Shown: positions 23,798-34,282, numbered from the stretch's first letter. The stretch: 64,000 nt of DNA from Treponemataceae bacterium (GCA_024402495.1 JAKSTR010000001.1:1-64000), one strand, 5' to 3'. The notes: generated by a model not told the origin, from the letters alone. Numbers and translations: made by a program.

Positions 23798-25117
23798 CTA
23801 CAGATTTCTTGAGCGAAGCTTACCTTTTTTAACAAGACCATCGTGATGGTGCATCTTAAGAAGGGCTTCAACCTGACTCATTGTATCCAGGTCAACGCCA
23901 ACAAGAATCAAAAGTGAAGTACCACCCATCAACATTGAAATTGACTGTGGGAATCCAAAAAGATTCTGAATTACCGTAGGGATTACGGCAATGACTGCAA
24001 GATACAAAGATCCCGGCAGAATAAGTCTGTTAAGAACTTTCTGCATATATTCTTCAGTTTTGTCAGTTCTAATTCCAGGAATCGAGCCGCCGTTTTCCCG
24101 AACTTGCTTTGCGATTTCTGTGGGGTTCAGTGTTACCTGAGTGTAGAAGTATGCAAAGAAAACAATAAGAAGAACCAACAAAATGTTATACCACCAACCA
24201 GTGGGTGACAAGAATGTTGCAAGCTTGTTAAGCCATCTTACATTAGAAGCAAAACTGGTAGCAATCTGAATAGGGAAAGTCAAAAATGTTGAAGCAAAAA
24301 TTACCGGAATAACCCCAGACGGGTTAATCTTGAACGGAATATAAGTGCTCTGACCACCATACATCTTTCTACCTACGACACGTTTTGCATAATGTATCGG
24401 TATCTTGCGCTGTCCCTGCTGTTCAAGAACAACAAGGGCAATAATTCCAACAAACATAATAAGTACGACAACAACAAAAACAAGGTTAATGTCGCCGTTG
24501 TGTACCATACGTCCTAATTCCCAAACTGCAGAAGGCAGGCGGGCAACGATACCAGCAAAAATAAGCATAGAAACGCCGTTTCCAATACCACGTGCTGTAA
24601 TCTGTTCACCCATCCAAACTGTAATCATTGTACCAGTTGTAACTGTAACCATGACAATCGCGTTAAACAAAACGCGGTTGCTGATCATAATTGCATCCGG
24701 AATGCTTCTTGCATAAACGGTTACAGCAACAGACTGAATCAAACATACAAAAATTGTACCGATTCTTGTCCATGCTGCAACCTTTTTCTGTCCCCCGTCC
24801 TCTTGAGCAATTCTCTTGAGGCTGGGGAAGATAATCAAAGCAAGCTGCATGATAATTTGGGTTGAAATATACGGCATAACACCAAGCATAAACACGGAGA
24901 AGTTCGAGAAGGCACCGCCTGCGAAGAAATCCATGTAATCAACAAACGCATTCCCACGAGTCTGTGAGTTAAAAAATGCAGTAAGTGCCTGTGGATTAAT
25001 TCCCGGAATTGTGAGAACGCTTCCCAAGCGGAAAACTGCGAGCATCACAAAAGTAAAGAAAATCCGCTCGCGGAGCTCTTTAACTTTCAGCATATTGATT
25101 ATTGGGTTGTTTGCCAT
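23798..25117 (-). CDS. secY: Preprotein translocase subunit SecY
   Basis: 439 residues with the ten membrane segments of SecY. The N-terminal RIFFTFVMLAVFRLGSVLTIPG, the GGAFSNFSVFMLGVMPYISTQI plug region and the cytoplasmic loop PGIRTDKTEEYM are diagnostic. It forms the inner-membrane protein channel with SecE (encoded at 48217-48396) and SecG. It follows rplO by 17 nt in the spc operon order. Confidence 0.97.
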   Translation of the reverse strand: MANNPIINMLKVKELRERIFFTFVMLAVFRLGSVLTIPGINPQALTAFFNSQTRGNAFVDYMDFFAGGAFSNFSVFMLGVMPYISTQIIMQLALIIFPSLKRIAQEDGGQKKVAAWTRIGTIFVCLIQSVAVTVYARSIPDAIMISNRVLFNAIVMVTVTTGTMITVWMGEQITARGIGNGVSMLIFAGIVARLPSAVWELGRMVHNGDINLVFVVVVLIMFVGIIALVVLEQQGQRKIPIHYAKRVVGRKMYGGQSTYIPFKINPSGVIPVIFASTFLTFPIQIATSFASNVRWLNKLATFLSPTGWWYNILLVLLIVFFAYFYTQVTLNPTEIAKQVRENGGSIPGIRTDKTEEYMQKVLNRLILPGSLYLAVIAVIPTVIQNLFGFPQSISMLMGGTSLLILVGVDLDTMSQVEALLKMHHHDGLVKKGKLRSRNL

Positions 25118-25134
25118 TTTTTAACTTGCTCCGC

Positions 25135-25587
25135 TTACTCGTTTGTAACTTCTACAGTTCCGCCGAGTTTTTCAATCTTCTCTTTTGCAGAAGCTGAAAC
25201 TTTGTCAACTGAAACTGTAAGTTTTTTTGTCAAATCACCGTCGCCAAGGATTTTAACCAGCATGCCTGCTTTTTTAAGCATACCTTTCTGCATCAAACTT
25301 TCCTTGTTAACAGTTTCGCCGTCTGCATATTTTTCTTCAATCATTGAAAGATTGAAAATAGCATAAACTTTTTTGAAAGGATAGTTTGAAAAACCACGCT
25401 GAGCAATACGGCGGTACAAAGGCATCTGACCACCTTCGAAACCAACGTATACCTTGCCGCCAGAACGTGACTGCTGACCTTTGTTACCGCGTCCAGCTGT
25501 AGAACCACGTCCTGAAGAAGAACCACGACCTACAATCCGTTTTTTCTTGTTAGCACCTTCTGGTGCAGTAAGATTAAATTCAGACAT
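25135..25587 (-). CDS. rplO: 50S ribosomal protein L15
   Basis: 150 residues. The Gly/Arg-rich N-terminal extension (GRGSSSGRGSTAGRGNKGQQ) that threads into 23S rRNA is typical, followed by FEGGQMPLYRRIAQRGFSN. It overlaps the rpmD stop by 1 nt (TAATG), so translation is coupled. Confidence 0.96.
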   Translation of the reverse strand: MSEFNLTAPEGANKKKRIVGRGSSSGRGSTAGRGNKGQQSRSGGKVYVGFEGGQMPLYRRIAQRGFSNYPFKKVYAIFNLSMIEEKYADGETVNKESLMQKGMLKKAGMLVKILGDGDLTKKLTVSVDKVSASAKEKIEKLGGTVEVTNE

Positions 25588-25775
25588 TACATCTCCTCCA
25601 CTTTTACAAGGTGAGATACTGCTTTAATCTTTCCGAGAATATCGGGAGTAGCATTCTTCTCAACAGTTGAATTAATTTTGCGCAGACCAAGACTCTTAAC
25701 GGTTGCAACAACCGGTGGTTTCTGTGAGATAGTACTGCGTACTAATGTAATCTTGAGCTTTTTTGTTTCTGCCAT
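25587..25775 (-). CDS. rpmD: 50S ribosomal protein L30
   Basis: 62 residues from the second possible start (MAETKKLKITLVRS), which matches the family N-terminus better than the ATG-containing extension. KSLGLRKINSTVEK is the conserved core. It lies 2 nt after rpsE and overlaps rplO by 1 nt. Confidence 0.94.
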   Translation of the reverse strand: MAETKKLKITLVRSTISQKPPVVATVKSLGLRKINSTVEKNATPDILGKIKAVSHLVKVEEM

Positions 25776-25777
25776 GA

Positions 25778-26290
25778 TTAACCCCACAAATCCTTAAGAG
25801 TTTTGCCTCTGTTCTTTGCAATTTCTTTACCGTCCATCAAGCATGAAAGGGCTTCGAAAGTTGCACGAACAACGTTTACAGAAGAGTTTGAACCAAGTGA
25901 CTTAGAAAGAACATCAGTTGCACCTGCTGCTTCCATTACGGCGCGAACAGGACCACCGGCGATAATACCGGTACCTGAACAAGCAGGCTTAAGCATTACT
26001 GAAGAACTTTTGAACTGTGCCTGAACTTCGTGTGGAATAGTTCCGTTTTTAAGAGGAACGTTTACGAGGTTTTTTCTGGCCTTATCAAGACTCTTTCTAA
26101 TTGCTTCTGAAACATCATTTGCTTTTCCAAAACCAAAGCCAACGCGACCTTTTTTGTCACCTACAACAGTAAGTGCAGAGAAAGCCATACGGCGTCCGCC
26201 TTTAACGGTTTTTGAAGTGCGGTTAAGCTTTACGAGTTTTTCTACAAACTCTTTAGGCTGATCTTTATCATAATTTTTCTGGTGTTCCAT
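25778..26290 (-). CDS. rpsE: 30S ribosomal protein S5
   Basis: 170 residues. FVEKLVKLNRTSKTVKGGRR is the N-terminal double-stranded RNA-binding part. GKANDVSEAIRKS and the C-terminal GTGIIAGGPVRAVMEAAG follow. It has the usual family length and helps decoding fidelity and mRNA helicase activity of the 30S. Confidence 0.97.
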   Translation of the reverse strand: MEHQKNYDKDQPKEFVEKLVKLNRTSKTVKGGRRMAFSALTVVGDKKGRVGFGFGKANDVSEAIRKSLDKARKNLVNVPLKNGTIPHEVQAQFKSSSVMLKPACSGTGIIAGGPVRAVMEAAGATDVLSKSLGSNSSVNVVRATFEALSCLMDGKEIAKNRGKTLKDLWG

Positions 26291-26299
26291 AGCCTTCTC

Positions 26300-26662
26300 C
26301 TAGAATTCGATACCGGCTTTGCGAGCGCCGTCAGCAAGAGCTTTAACTACACCATGGTAGAGATAGCCGTTTCTGTCGAAAACTACAGTTGTAATTTTCT
26401 TTTCCTTCAAGCGTTCACCCATGGCTTCACCAAGTTTTGCTGCACCTTCAGTATTAGGCTTAAGTGAAGCAAATTCTTTTTCCAAAGTAGAAATAGAAGC
26501 CAAAGTTCTTCCAGCATCGTCGTCAATAACCTGTACATACAAGTTGCAGTTACTGCGAGTTACTGTCATACGAGGACGAGCTGCAGTACCGCGAAGGTTC
26601 TTGCGGATATGAATCTTTCTCTTAAGGCGTCTTCTGTCTTTATCATTAAGTTTCTTATACAT
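26300..26662 (-). CDS. rplR: 50S ribosomal protein L18
   Basis: 120 residues. [21 protein letters not shown] is the basic N-terminus, and [15 protein letters not shown] with [20 protein letters not shown] is the 5S rRNA-binding core. It lies between rplF and rpsE in spc order. Confidence 0.97.
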   Translation of the reverse strand: MYKKLNDKDRRRLKRKIHIRKNLRGTAARPRMTVTRSNCNLYVQVIDDDAGRTLASISTLEKEFASLKPNTEGAAKLGEAMGERLKEKKITTVVFDRNGYLYHGVVKALADGARKAGIEF

Positions 26663-26674
26663 ATCGCTTTACCC

Positions 26675-27214
26675 TTATTTAACGCCGGATTTACCGACTT
26701 TTCTTCTGATATATTCGTTTTCATAACGAATACCCTTACCTTTGTAAGGTTCAGGTTTACGAAGGCTACGAATTTCAGCAGCAAATTCACCAACCTGCTG
26801 CTTATCAATACCAGAGATTGTTATTTTACCCTGAGCATCTGCTGTTACAGTAAGACCTTCCGGAATTACTGCGATAAAGTCAGATGAATAGCCAAGGTTC
26901 ATAACAAGCAATTTGCCCTGAACTTCTGCACGGAAACCAACACCGTTTACGATGAGGTTTTTAGAAAAACCTGAAGAAACACCAATAATCATGTTGTTAA
27001 TCAGGTTTCTGTACAAGCCGTGAGCAGCTTTAGCATCTTTTGAATCATTCTGGCGGGTTACTTCAATATTAGAACCCTCAACTTTCAAAGAAACATTGTT
27101 GCTAACTTTCTGTGTCAATTTGCCTTTTGGACCTTCAACACAGATTTCGCCGCCGTTAACGCTTACTTTTACACCCGCTGGAATAGCAACGGGAAGTTTA
27201 CCAAGTCTTGACAT
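26675..27214 (-). CDS. rplF: 50S ribosomal protein L6
   Basis: 179 residues from the ATG ([12 protein letters not shown]) that has GGAGGAAGT directly upstream; an extension of six residues upstream is not supported. Two L6 repeats are visible, ending with the conserved [21 protein letters not shown]6 supports the factor-binding site of the 50S. Confidence 0.96.
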   Translation of the reverse strand: MSRLGKLPVAIPAGVKVSVNGGEICVEGPKGKLTQKVSNNVSLKVEGSNIEVTRQNDSKDAKAAHGLYRNLINNMIIGVSSGFSKNLIVNGVGFRAEVQGKLLVMNLGYSSDFIAVIPEGLTVTADAQGKITISGIDKQQVGEFAAEIRSLRKPEPYKGKGIRYENEYIRRKVGKSGVK

Positions 27215-27225
27215 ACTTCCTCCTA

Positions 27226-27624
27226 TTACCAAACTTTGCAGAGTAATTCGCCGCCAACCAATTTTTCTGCGGCTTTTTTACCAGTGGTAACGCCGATAGA
27301 AGTTGACACGATGATAGTACCATAACCGTTGAAAACGCGTGGCATATCTTTGTAACCAGAATAAACACGGCGACCCGGTGTAGAAATCTTTTGGATTCCG
27401 TGGATTACCGATTTATTGTTTTCATCATATTTTAAGAAAACGCGGATAACGTTTGAGCCGTCCTGAGAAATCTTTTTGAAGTTTTTGATGTAACCTTCAG
27501 TTTTCAGGATTTTCACTATTTCAAGCTTAAGCTTAGAAGTAGGAATATCCACTTTTTCGTGGCCGGCCGAAACCGCATTTCTTACCTTTGTAAGCATATC
27601 TGCTACTGGATCTGAAACGCTCAT
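27226..27624 (-). CDS. rpsH: 30S ribosomal protein S8
   Basis: 132 residues. [13 protein letters not shown] at the N-terminus and the C-terminal [26 protein letters not shown] are diagnostic. S8 binds 16S rRNA helix 21 and represses the spc operon in E. coli. It lies between rpsN and rplF. Confidence 0.97.
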   Translation of the reverse strand: MSVSDPVADMLTKVRNAVSAGHEKVDIPTSKLKLEIVKILKTEGYIKNFKKISQDGSNVIRVFLKYDENNKSVIHGIQKISTPGRRVYSGYKDMPRVFNGYGTIIVSTSIGVTTGKKAAEKLVGGELLCKVW

Positions 27625-27636
27625 TATATTCTCCTA

Positions 27637-27822
27637 CTACCAGCTAGATTTTGTAACGCCTGGAATAAGGCCTTCGCTTGCCAATTTACGGAAGCAAACA
27701 CGACACATCTGATATTTCCGTAAATATCCACGTGGGCGACCGCAAACCTTACAGCGGTTGTATTTACGTGTGCTGTATTTAGGTGTTGCGTTCGACTTGA
27801 TAATCAAACATTTCTTAGCCAT
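27637..27822 (-). CDS. rpsN: 30S ribosomal protein S14, zinc-binding short form
   Basis: 61 residues, the type Z form. The four zinc cysteines are CKVCGRPRG and CRVC. The C-terminus [10 protein letters not shown] is typical. Only this S14 copy is in the window. Confidence 0.96.
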   Translation of the reverse strand: MAKKCLIIKSNATPKYSTRKYNRCKVCGRPRGYLRKYQMCRVCFRKLASEGLIPGVTKSSW

Positions 27823-27833
27823 GAACTCCTCAC

Positions 27834-28385
27834 TTATTTTCTGAAGGGCATGCCAAATTTGGTAAGAAGAACACGAGCATCGTTATCAGTTTTTGCGCTG
27901 GTAACAACGTTAATATTCAAACCGGCGATACGTTCGATTTTATCAAAGTCGATTTCCGGAAAGATAATCTGTTCTGTAATACCAAGAGAATAATTGCCGT
28001 GACCATCAAAGCCTGTTGCTTTGATACCGCGGAAATCCTTAACACGTGGTAATGCAACATTGATGAGGCGGTCGAGGAATTCGTACATTCTTGCACCGCG
28101 CAATGTTACCATTACACCAACTTCATTGCCCTGACGAAGCTTGAAGTTTGCAATAGATTTCTTAGCCTTGGTTTTTACAGCTTTCTGACCGGTAATAGCC
28201 GTTATATCAGTAACTGCGGCATCAAGGAGTTTCTTATTTGCAAGCGCTTCACCAACACCCATGCTAACAACAATCTTTTCGATTTTTGGAGTTTGCATGA
28301 CTGATTTCAAACCGAGCTCTTTGAAAAGCTCAGGGGCGATTGTGTCATTGTAGACTTTCTTAAGCCGAGGTTCGTAATTGCTCAT
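27834..28385 (-). CDS. rplE: 50S ribosomal protein L5
   Basis: 183 residues from [10 protein letters not shown]; the ATG overlaps the rplX stop by 1 nt, which supports this start over a six-residue extension. [33 protein letters not shown] and the Gly-rich [15 protein letters not shown] loop identify L5, the 5S rRNA-binding protein of the central protuberance. Confidence 0.96.
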   Translation of the reverse strand: MSNYEPRLKKVYNDTIAPELFKELGLKSVMQTPKIEKIVVSMGVGEALANKKLLDAAVTDITAITGQKAVKTKAKKSIANFKLRQGNEVGVMVTLRGARMYEFLDRLINVALPRVKDFRGIKATGFDGHGNYSLGITEQIIFPEIDFDKIERIAGLNINVVTSAKTDNDARVLLTKFGMPFRK

Positions 28386-28699
28386 TACAGAGTTTCTCCA
28401 CATTTACGGCAAACGCGAATTTTCTTGTCGCCGTCGAGCTTATATCCAATTCTTGTAGGACCGCATTTTTTACATACGATTGCTACATTTGAAATGTGTA
28501 CAGGAGCTTCAACTTCAGCGATTCCGCCTTGGTCTTGCTGACTGCGTTTTTTCATTGCCTTTTTAACAAGGTTTGCGCCAGAAACGATAACTCTGTCTTT
28601 GTCGCTGATAACGCGAACAACAGTACCGCGTTTACCTTTGTCTTTTCCAGCAATAAGTTCTACTGTATCGTCCTTGCGGATTTTAAACTTCTTTTGCAT
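28385..28699 (-). CDS. rplX: 50S ribosomal protein L24
   Basis: 104 residues. The KOW motif is [19 protein letters not shown]. The C-terminal half has two Cys pairs (CKKC, CRKC), a zinc-ribbon variant common in many bacteria. L24 initiates 50S assembly at the tunnel exit. Its stop overlaps the rplE start. Confidence 0.96.
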   Translation of the reverse strand: MQKKFKIRKDDTVELIAGKDKGKRGTVVRVISDKDRVIVSGANLVKKAMKKRSQQDQGGIAEVEAPVHISNVAIVCKKCGPTRIGYKLDGDKKIRVCRKCGETL

Positions 28700-28710
28700 A
28701 GTTTAGCCTC

Positions 28711-29079
28711 TTAGAGAACTTCTGGAGCAAGTGAAACAATCTTCATGTAATCCATATCACGAAGTTCACGAGCAACAGGTCCAAAGATACGCTTACCTTT
28801 TGGGTTTTTGTTTGCATCGATGATAACGCAAGCATTGTCATCAAAACGAACATAAGTTCCGTCAGGACGGCGGTATTCTTTAGAAATCCGAACGATAACA
28901 GCTTTTTCAACTGTTCCCTTTTTAATTGTTGATGTAGGAATTGCATCCTTAACAGCAACAACAATCACGTCGCCAATACTTGCATAACGGCGGTGTGAAC
29001 CACCAATAACTTTAATACACTGAACGAGTTTTGCGCCAGAGTTATCGGCGACGTTCAAATACGACTGCATCTGAATCAT
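28711..29079 (-). CDS. rplN: 50S ribosomal protein L14
   Basis: 122 residues, standard length. [17 protein letters not shown] at the N-terminus and [12 protein letters not shown] near the C-terminus are diagnostic. L14 forms an intersubunit bridge and is the binding site of silencing factor RsfS. Confidence 0.97.
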   Translation of the reverse strand: MIQMQSYLNVADNSGAKLVQCIKVIGGSHRRYASIGDVIVVAVKDAIPTSTIKKGTVEKAVIVRISKEYRRPDGTYVRFDDNACVIIDANKNPKGKRIFGPVARELRDMDYMKIVSLAPEVL

Positions 29080-29097
29080 AGCTGCTTTCTCCTTTAC

Positions 29098-29367
29098 TTA
29101 TCTTGCCCGTTCAACGATTTCGGCAAGTCTCCAGCACTTTTCTTTTGAAAGAGGACGACATTCAATGATACGTACTGTATCACCAATGTGGGCTTCATTC
29201 TTTTCATCATGTGCCTTGTATTTCTTGACACGCGTTACATATTTTTTATAAAGCCGGTGAAGTTCCTTAGAAGAAACAGAAACAACGATGGTTTTATCCA
29301 TTTTGTCACTAGTTACTTTTCCAACGAATTCACGTTTAACAGCTTTGCGAACTGTTTGTTCTTCCAC
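29098..29367 (-). CDS. rpsQ: 30S ribosomal protein S17
   Basis: 89 residues. [20 protein letters not shown] and [20 protein letters not shown] mark the OB-fold of S17. It lies between rpmC and rplN. Confidence 0.96.
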   Translation of the reverse strand: MEEQTVRKAVKREFVGKVTSDKMDKTIVVSVSSKELHRLYKKYVTRVKKYKAHDEKNEAHIGDTVRIIECRPLSKEKCWRLAEIVERAR

Positions 29368-29377
29368 GGGTCAGCTC

Positions 29378-29581
29378 CTACTTATCCTGTCCGGCAATTT
29401 CTTTCTGCCGGATGAGCATATTCAATGTGGCGATTTCACGACGCATTGTACGCTTCTGCATGGGATTGTCAACGTGTCCAATTACCATCTGGAAACGGAG
29501 ATCCATATACTTCTTTTTCAGCTCATTCCGCTGTGCAACTAATTCGGAATAAGACATTTCTTTTGTTGTTTTTTTAGCCAT
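29378..29581 (-). CDS. rpmC: 50S ribosomal protein L29
   Basis: 67 residues, helical. The ELVAQRNELKKKYMDLRFQ and TMRREIATLNMLIRQKE helices match L29, which surrounds the tunnel exit and contacts SRP and trigger factor sites. It is placed between rplP and rpsQ. Confidence 0.94.
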   Translation of the reverse strand: MAKKTTKEMSYSELVAQRNELKKKYMDLRFQMVIGHVDNPMQKRTMRREIATLNMLIRQKEIAGQDK

Positions 29582-29592
29582 GCTATTCCTCC

Positions 29593-30012
29593 TTACTGTA
29601 CATCGTTGCTGTAAGCAATTTTGGTTTTAATCGGCAATTTGCTGCCAGCAAGCTGCATAGCGCCTTCTGCAATCGCACGATCTACACCGCCAACCTCAAA
29701 AATAATCTGACCTGGTTTGATAACAGATACCCAGTATTCAGGAGCACCTTTACCTTTACCCATACGGGTTTCGGCAGGTTTCTTTGTATAAGGTTTATCC
29801 GGGAAAATACGAATCCATACTTTACCACGGCGGTTCATATAACGGTTCAGAGCAACACGGGCAGCTTCCAACTGACGGTTTGTAAGCCAGTATGGTTCCA
29901 AAGCAACAAGTGCTACGTCGCCGAAATCGAGTTCGTTACCGCGGGTAGCATTGCCCTTGATTCTGCCACGCTGCACCTTGCGGTGAATTACTCTTTTAGG
30001 ACTAAGTGCCAT
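29593..30012 (-). CDS. rplP: 50S ribosomal protein L16
   Basis: 139 residues. [57 protein letters not shown] and [13 protein letters not shown] are canonical. L16 organises the A-site region of the 50S; the basic hydroxylatable Arg loop is present. Confidence 0.97.
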   Translation of the reverse strand: MALSPKRVIHRKVQRGRIKGNATRGNELDFGDVALVALEPYWLTNRQLEAARVALNRYMNRRGKVWIRIFPDKPYTKKPAETRMGKGKGAPEYWVSVIKPGQIIFEVGGVDRAIAEGAMQLAGSKLPIKTKIAYSNDVQ

Positions 30013-30023
30013 CGACTAACTCC

Positions 30024-30791
30024 TTAAGATTTTGCAGCGCGTGGTGCGCGTTGTTTACGCTCAGATTTTTCTGCTCTTGGTTTATCACTTTTTGCAGAAT
30101 CATCTGTCCGTTCGCGACGTTTTTTCATAAGCTGACCAGCATCTTCGTTCAAGTCGCGTCCATAATTCATTCCGTTGAATACCCAAACTTTAACACCAAT
30201 TTTACCAAAAGTTGTTAATGATTCAGCGAAAGCATAATCAATATCAGCACGAAGAGTGTGAAGAGGAACGCGTCCTTCTTTGTGCTCTTCTGTACGAGTC
30301 ATTTCAGCACCGCCAAGGCGTCCGCTCAAACGGATTTTGATACCCTGTGCGCCACCTTTCATGGCTCCGCTAGATGCCTGTCTAAGACATTTGCGGAATG
30401 ATCCACGACCAGCAAGCTGACGTGCAATATTCTGTGCAATCAAAGAAGCGTTGATTTCGGCTCTCTTAATTTCTTTAATCTTAATCTGAACCTTTTTGTT
30501 CAAGCTTTTCTGAATTTCAGCAGTGATTTTTTCAATCGTTGCACCTTTAACCCCAATAATAACACCAGGGCGAGCTGTGTGAATTACGATAGTTACACGC
30601 TGCGGATGACGAACGATTTCAACTTCAGCAATATCAGCGTTTTTGCATTCTGGCAAATCGCCTACCAATTTTCTGATTTTCAAATCTTCATGCAGCAAGT
30701 TTGCATATTCACGTGAATCAGCATACCAGCGAGATTGCCAGGTCTTATTGATTCCAAGGCGCAATCCAATAGGATTTACTTTCTGTCCCAC
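30024..30791 (-). CDS. rpsC: 30S ribosomal protein S3
   Basis: 255 residues. The KH domain ([16 protein letters not shown]) and the C-terminal S3 domain ([26 protein letters not shown]) are intact. The C-terminus carries a ~30-residue Lys/Arg/Ala-rich tail ([11 protein letters not shown]) beyond the E. coli length of 233. S3 binds mRNA at the entry tunnel. Confidence 0.97.
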   Translation of the reverse strand: MGQKVNPIGLRLGINKTWQSRWYADSREYANLLHEDLKIRKLVGDLPECKNADIAEVEIVRHPQRVTIVIHTARPGVIIGVKGATIEKITAEIQKSLNKKVQIKIKEIKRAEINASLIAQNIARQLAGRGSFRKCLRQASSGAMKGGAQGIKIRLSGRLGGAEMTRTEEHKEGRVPLHTLRADIDYAFAESLTTFGKIGVKVWVFNGMNYGRDLNEDAGQLMKKRRERTDDSAKSDKPRAEKSERKQRAPRAAKS

Positions 30792-30792
30792 G

Positions 30793-31149
30793 TTATTCCC
30801 CCGCCTTTTCAGCTACAACGACGGTAATATGGCACATACGTCTAAGAAGCATATCAGCTCTACCGCGGGCGCGGCACCAAACTCTCTTCAAACGAGGACC
30901 TTCGTCAATACGAATTTCCTTAACGTACAGCATATCTTCATCAAGCTTTTTATTTGCATAAAGTGCATTTGCAATCGCAGATTTCATAGTTCCGTGAATT
31001 AAACGCGCACCTTTCTGCGGCATATTCTCAAGAATTGCCATAGCCTCTGAACAGGTCTTCCGTTTTACACAATTCGCTACAGGACGAACCTTTGTAGGAG
31101 ATGCAATAAGGAATTTTGTAGTGGCTACATAGTTGGTTGTCTCAGCCAT
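30793..31149 (-). CDS. rplV: 50S ribosomal protein L22
   Basis: 118 residues from the ATG ([13 protein letters not shown]). A GTG three codons upstream is less likely because it falls in the ribosome site [25 protein letters not shown] and the C-terminal [16 protein letters not shown] hairpin are typical. Its loop reaches the exit tunnel constriction. Confidence 0.95.
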   Translation of the reverse strand: MAETTNYVATTKFLIASPTKVRPVANCVKRKTCSEAMAILENMPQKGARLIHGTMKSAIANALYANKKLDEDMLYVKEIRIDEGPRLKRVWCRARGRADMLLRRMCHITVVVAEKAGE

Positions 31150-31158
31150 CTTATCCAC

Positions 31159-31443
31159 CTATTTTCCAGCTTTTTTATCTGAACCGGCATGTCCACGGAA
31201 TGTACGAGTTGGAACAAATTCGCCGAGTTTGTGACCGACGAGGTTCTCAGTAACGTATACAGGTACCCATGATTTACCGTTATACACAGAAATAGTGTTA
31301 CCAACCATTTCAGGAATAATTGTAGAGCAGCGTGAGTAAGTTTTAATCATTTTCTTATCTGCTGCTGATGCCTTGTTCATTTCAATAATCTTTTTGTAAA
31401 GGCTCTTTTCAATGAAAGGACCTTTTTTAACAGATCTTGACAC
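31159..31443 (-). CDS. rpsS: 30S ribosomal protein S19
   Basis: 94 residues. [36 protein letters not shown] and [14 protein letters not shown] are canonical. S19 binds 16S rRNA in the 30S head with S13. Confidence 0.97.
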   Translation of the reverse strand: MSRSVKKGPFIEKSLYKKIIEMNKASAADKKMIKTYSRCSTIIPEMVGNTISVYNGKSWVPVYVTENLVGHKLGEFVPTRTFRGHAGSDKKAGK

Positions 31444-31460
31444 GGTTATCTCCTACACAA

Positions 31461-32285
31461 CTACTTCTTACGTCTCGTGACAATGAAATTGTCAGAAACC
31501 TTCCGCTTTTTGCGGGTCTTGTATCCACGGCAAGGCTGACCCCATGGTGTAACAGGGTTGCGACCCTTACCAGCACCTTCACCACCACCAAGTGGGTGAT
31601 CTACAGGGTTCATGGCCATACCACGTACGGTTGGGCGAACGCCTCTCCAACGTGCACGACCTGCTTTACCAAGACTGGTGTTCATGTGGTCTTCGTTACC
31701 AACAACACCAATAGTTGCATAACACTTCTTGTGGACTTTGCGCAATTCACCTGAAGGAAGACGAATAATTACATATTCTCCTTCTTTTGCCGCGACAAGT
31801 GCGCTTGCACCGGCTGAACGAACGAGCTGTCCGCCACGTCCCAGTGTCAATTCAATATTGTGAACAGTAAAACCAACTGGAATTACCTCTAACGGTAAGG
31901 CATTTCCAACTTCTGGAGTTGCATTTTCACCAGAAAGGATTTTCTGTCCTACTTTCAAGCCTTTTGGCGCAATGATATAACGCTTGTCGCCATCGGCATA
32001 GAAAACAAGAGCAATATTGGCACTTCTGTTTGGATCGTATTCGATTGTGCGAACAGTTCCAGGAATTCCGTGCTTTTCTCTCTTAAAATCTATTTCGCGA
32101 TACTTGCGTTTGTGACCGCCGCCCTGGTGGCGTACAGAAATACGTCCCTGAGCACCGCGTCCGCCATTAGAACGCAAACCGTATGTCAAACCTTTCTCTG
32201 GTTTGTCACAGGTCAATTCATCTCTGCGAAGATCGACACGTGTTCGAGTTCCCGCAGTTATTGGCTTATATACTTTCAGAGCCAT
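31461..32285 (-). CDS. rplB: 50S ribosomal protein L2
   Basis: 274 residues. It has the conserved [15 protein letters not shown], the central KGLKVGQ and [13 protein letters not shown] parts, and the C-terminal [18 protein letters not shown] motif containing the His needed for peptidyl transfer support. Standard length. Confidence 0.98.
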   Translation of the reverse strand: MALKVYKPITAGTRTRVDLRRDELTCDKPEKGLTYGLRSNGGRGAQGRISVRHQGGGHKRKYREIDFKREKHGIPGTVRTIEYDPNRSANIALVFYADGDKRYIIAPKGLKVGQKILSGENATPEVGNALPLEVIPVGFTVHNIELTLGRGGQLVRSAGASALVAAKEGEYVIIRLPSGELRKVHKKCYATIGVVGNEDHMNTSLGKAGRARWRGVRPTVRGMAMNPVDHPLGGGEGAGKGRNPVTPWGQPCRGYKTRKKRKVSDNFIVTRRKK

Positions 32286-32314
32286 TTAGGTTCCCCTTTT
32301 ACCGCGTCGAGGTG

Positions 32315-32599
32315 TTAAACACCCTCGAACACTTTGATTGTTTCACCAGGTGCCAGTTTGACGATTGCTTTTTTCCAGCTTGAAGTTTTACCTGCCGCAT
32401 AGCGAACACGTTTAACTTTTCCGCCAACATTCATTACAGTGCAATCTACAACTTTTACGTTGAACAAACGGCGTACTGCTTCTTTAATTTCAATTTTGCT
32501 TGCATCAGGATGTACTTTGAAAACATATTTTCCCTGTTCGCGAAGCAAAGTTGCTTTTTCAGACAACACAGGCTCGATGAGGATATCTTCGTAAATCAT
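32315..32599 (-). CDS. rplW: 50S ribosomal protein L23
   Basis: 94 residues. EPVLSEKATLLREQGKYVFKV and IKEAVRRLFNVKVVDCTVMN are the family core. L23 is the docking site for trigger factor and SRP at the tunnel exit. Its start overlaps the rplD stop by 1 nt. Confidence 0.96.
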   Translation of the reverse strand: MIYEDILIEPVLSEKATLLREQGKYVFKVHPDASKIEIKEAVRRLFNVKVVDCTVMNVGGKVKRVRYAAGKTSSWKKAIVKLAPGETIKVFEGV

Positions 32600-33237
32600 T
32601 ATTCAGCCCCCTCTTCTGCCTTATAAAAATCGCCAAGATTTTTTGCAGCTGTTTCAAGCATAACAATTTTCTTTCCGTAGAACAAATCGTGTGCACGAAG
32701 TCTGTTGTAAGAAAGGAAAGAAACAGTTGGAATATTACGTCCGGCCTGCTTGATTTTTGCGTCATCGTCTTTAAGAACGATAACTGTGCGTTCGTCTTTT
32801 CCGAAGTTGCTCAAAATCTTTACAAGATCCTTGGTTTTTCCACTTTCAACTGTAAAATCTTCAACTACTGTCAATCTATCAGACTGAGCTTTGAGGCTCA
32901 AAATAGATTTCATAGCAAGACGCTTTACTTTTTTTGGCAAACTGTAGCTAAAATCTCTAGGTTTCGGTCCAAAAATAACACCGCCGCCTCTTGTTAAAGG
33001 TGATTTTTTATCACCACGGCGAGCATTACCAGTACCCTTCTGCTTGTACGGTTTTGCATTGCTGCCATGAACCTCTGAACGGTCTTTTGTACATGCAGTT
33101 CCAACACGTTTGTTGGCTAATTCATTATTGATGGCATAATAGATAACATCTTCATTAACCGGGAGACCGAATACGGCATCATCAAGTGTAATTGTTCTCA
33201 GTTCTTTGCCATCGACTGAATAGACTTTCTTTTCCAT
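32599..33237 (-). CDS. rplD: 50S ribosomal protein L4
   Basis: 212 residues. TKDRSEVHGSNAKPYKQKGTGNAR and GGGVIFGPKPRDFSYSLPKK form the extended loop that reaches the exit tunnel. In E. coli L4 also represses the S10 operon. Here the only structured junction in the first part of the operon near rplD is the rpsJ-rplC gap. Confidence 0.96.
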   Translation of the reverse strand: MEKKVYSVDGKELRTITLDDAVFGLPVNEDVIYYAINNELANKRVGTACTKDRSEVHGSNAKPYKQKGTGNARRGDKKSPLTRGGGVIFGPKPRDFSYSLPKKVKRLAMKSILSLKAQSDRLTVVEDFTVESGKTKDLVKILSNFGKDERTVIVLKDDDAKIKQAGRNIPTVSFLSYNRLRAHDLFYGKKIVMLETAAKNLGDFYKAEEGAE

Positions 33238-33251
33238 TGTCTTCTCCTGTC

Positions 33252-33875
33252 TTAGGATTTTTTAACCGCTGACTTGATGATCAACGCGCAGTCTTTATTC
33301 CCGGGTACAGACCCGCGAACCATCAAAACTTTCAATTCTGGGTCAACTTTTACAATACGAAGATTCTGAATTGTAACGCGTTCACGACCCATACGACCAG
33401 GCATTTTAATGTTTTTGAAACATCTTCCTGGTGATGTACACATACCGGTACCACCAGCTTCGCGGTGAAATTTAGAACCGTGTGTAGCGCGTCCACCGTG
33501 GAATCCCCAACGTTTCATAACGCCCTGAAAGCCCTTACCTTTTGAAGTTGCTGTTACGTCCAAATAACGTACCGATTCAAAAAGTTCAACACCAACTTCA
33601 TCACCAACTTTCACTTCGCCGTCAAAATTGCGAAATTCTTTAAGGTGCTGTTTAGGCGCAATGTTTTCCGGAAACTGACCGGCATAAGGTTTTGTTATAC
33701 GACTCTTTCTTTTGTCGCCAAGACCTAAAACAACCGCATCATAACCGAAAGTTTCTTTGTCTTTAAGTGCTACAACCGTGTTAGGTTCAACGCGGATCAC
33801 AGTAACAGGTGTTAAGTTACCGTTTTCGTCGAAAACCTGGGTCATACCCACTTTTTTAGCAATCAGACCTTTCAT
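33252..33875 (-). CDS. rplC: 50S ribosomal protein L3
   Basis: 207 residues. MKGLIAKKVGMTQVF, the loop KGKGFQGVMKRWGFHGG with the RATHGSKFHREAGGTGMCTSPGR-type stretch, and MPGRMGRERVTIQNL are canonical. AAGGAG precedes the ATG. L3 reaches the peptidyl transferase centre. Confidence 0.97.
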   Translation of the reverse strand: MKGLIAKKVGMTQVFDENGNLTPVTVIRVEPNTVVALKDKETFGYDAVVLGLGDKRKSRITKPYAGQFPENIAPKQHLKEFRNFDGEVKVGDEVGVELFESVRYLDVTATSKGKGFQGVMKRWGFHGGRATHGSKFHREAGGTGMCTSPGRCFKNIKMPGRMGRERVTIQNLRIVKVDPELKVLMVRGSVPGNKDCALIIKSAVKKS

Positions 33876-33891
33876 TCTGATATTTCTCCTT

Positions 33892-33940
33892 GGGAAAGAA
33901 AATCTTTCCCGTCTTCAGCCGCCATCCCCTGATCCTGGGG
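33892..33940 (-). promoter_or_regulatory. Structured rpsJ-rplC junction
   Basis: Within the 98-nt gap the minus-strand RNA can form CCCC/GGGG (33926-33940) and, directly before the rplC ribosome site, GGGAAAG/CTTTCCC (33892-33910). The second hairpin abuts AAGGAG and could tune rplC translation. Function is inferred. Confidence 0.5.
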
Positions 33941-33973
33941 ACCGTACTGTTTATTGTTATACACTCAAGTGTA

Positions 33974-34282
33974 TTACTGTTTGATTTCTACATCCACGCC
34001 AGCAGGCAATTCAAGTTTCATCAAAGAATCCATAACGTCTGAAGATGGTTCGATGATGTCAATAAGCCGTTTATGTGTTCTCATTTCAAACTGTTCACGT
34101 GATTTTTTGTTTACGTGAGGTGAACGCAAAACAGTAACCTTATTGATTCTTGTAGGAAGCGGAATAGGTCCAGAAACCTTTGCTCCTGCTTTCTGCACTG
34201 TCTGTACAATGGCTTTTGCACTCTGATCAATCAATTCTACATCGAATGCACGAAGTCGGACACGAATTTTTTCGGTCGCCAT
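33974..34282 (-). CDS. rpsJ: 30S ribosomal protein S10
   Basis: 102 residues. [18 protein letters not shown], the [19 protein letters not shown] loop and the [10 protein letters not shown] segment are canonical. S10 is also the NusB/NusE partner in antitermination. It follows tuf by 66 nt containing a hairpin. Confidence 0.97.
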   Translation of the reverse strand: MATEKIRVRLRAFDVELIDQSAKAIVQTVQKAGAKVSGPIPLPTRINKVTVLRSPHVNKKSREQFEMRTHKRLIDIIEPSSDVMDSLMKLELPAGVDVEIKQ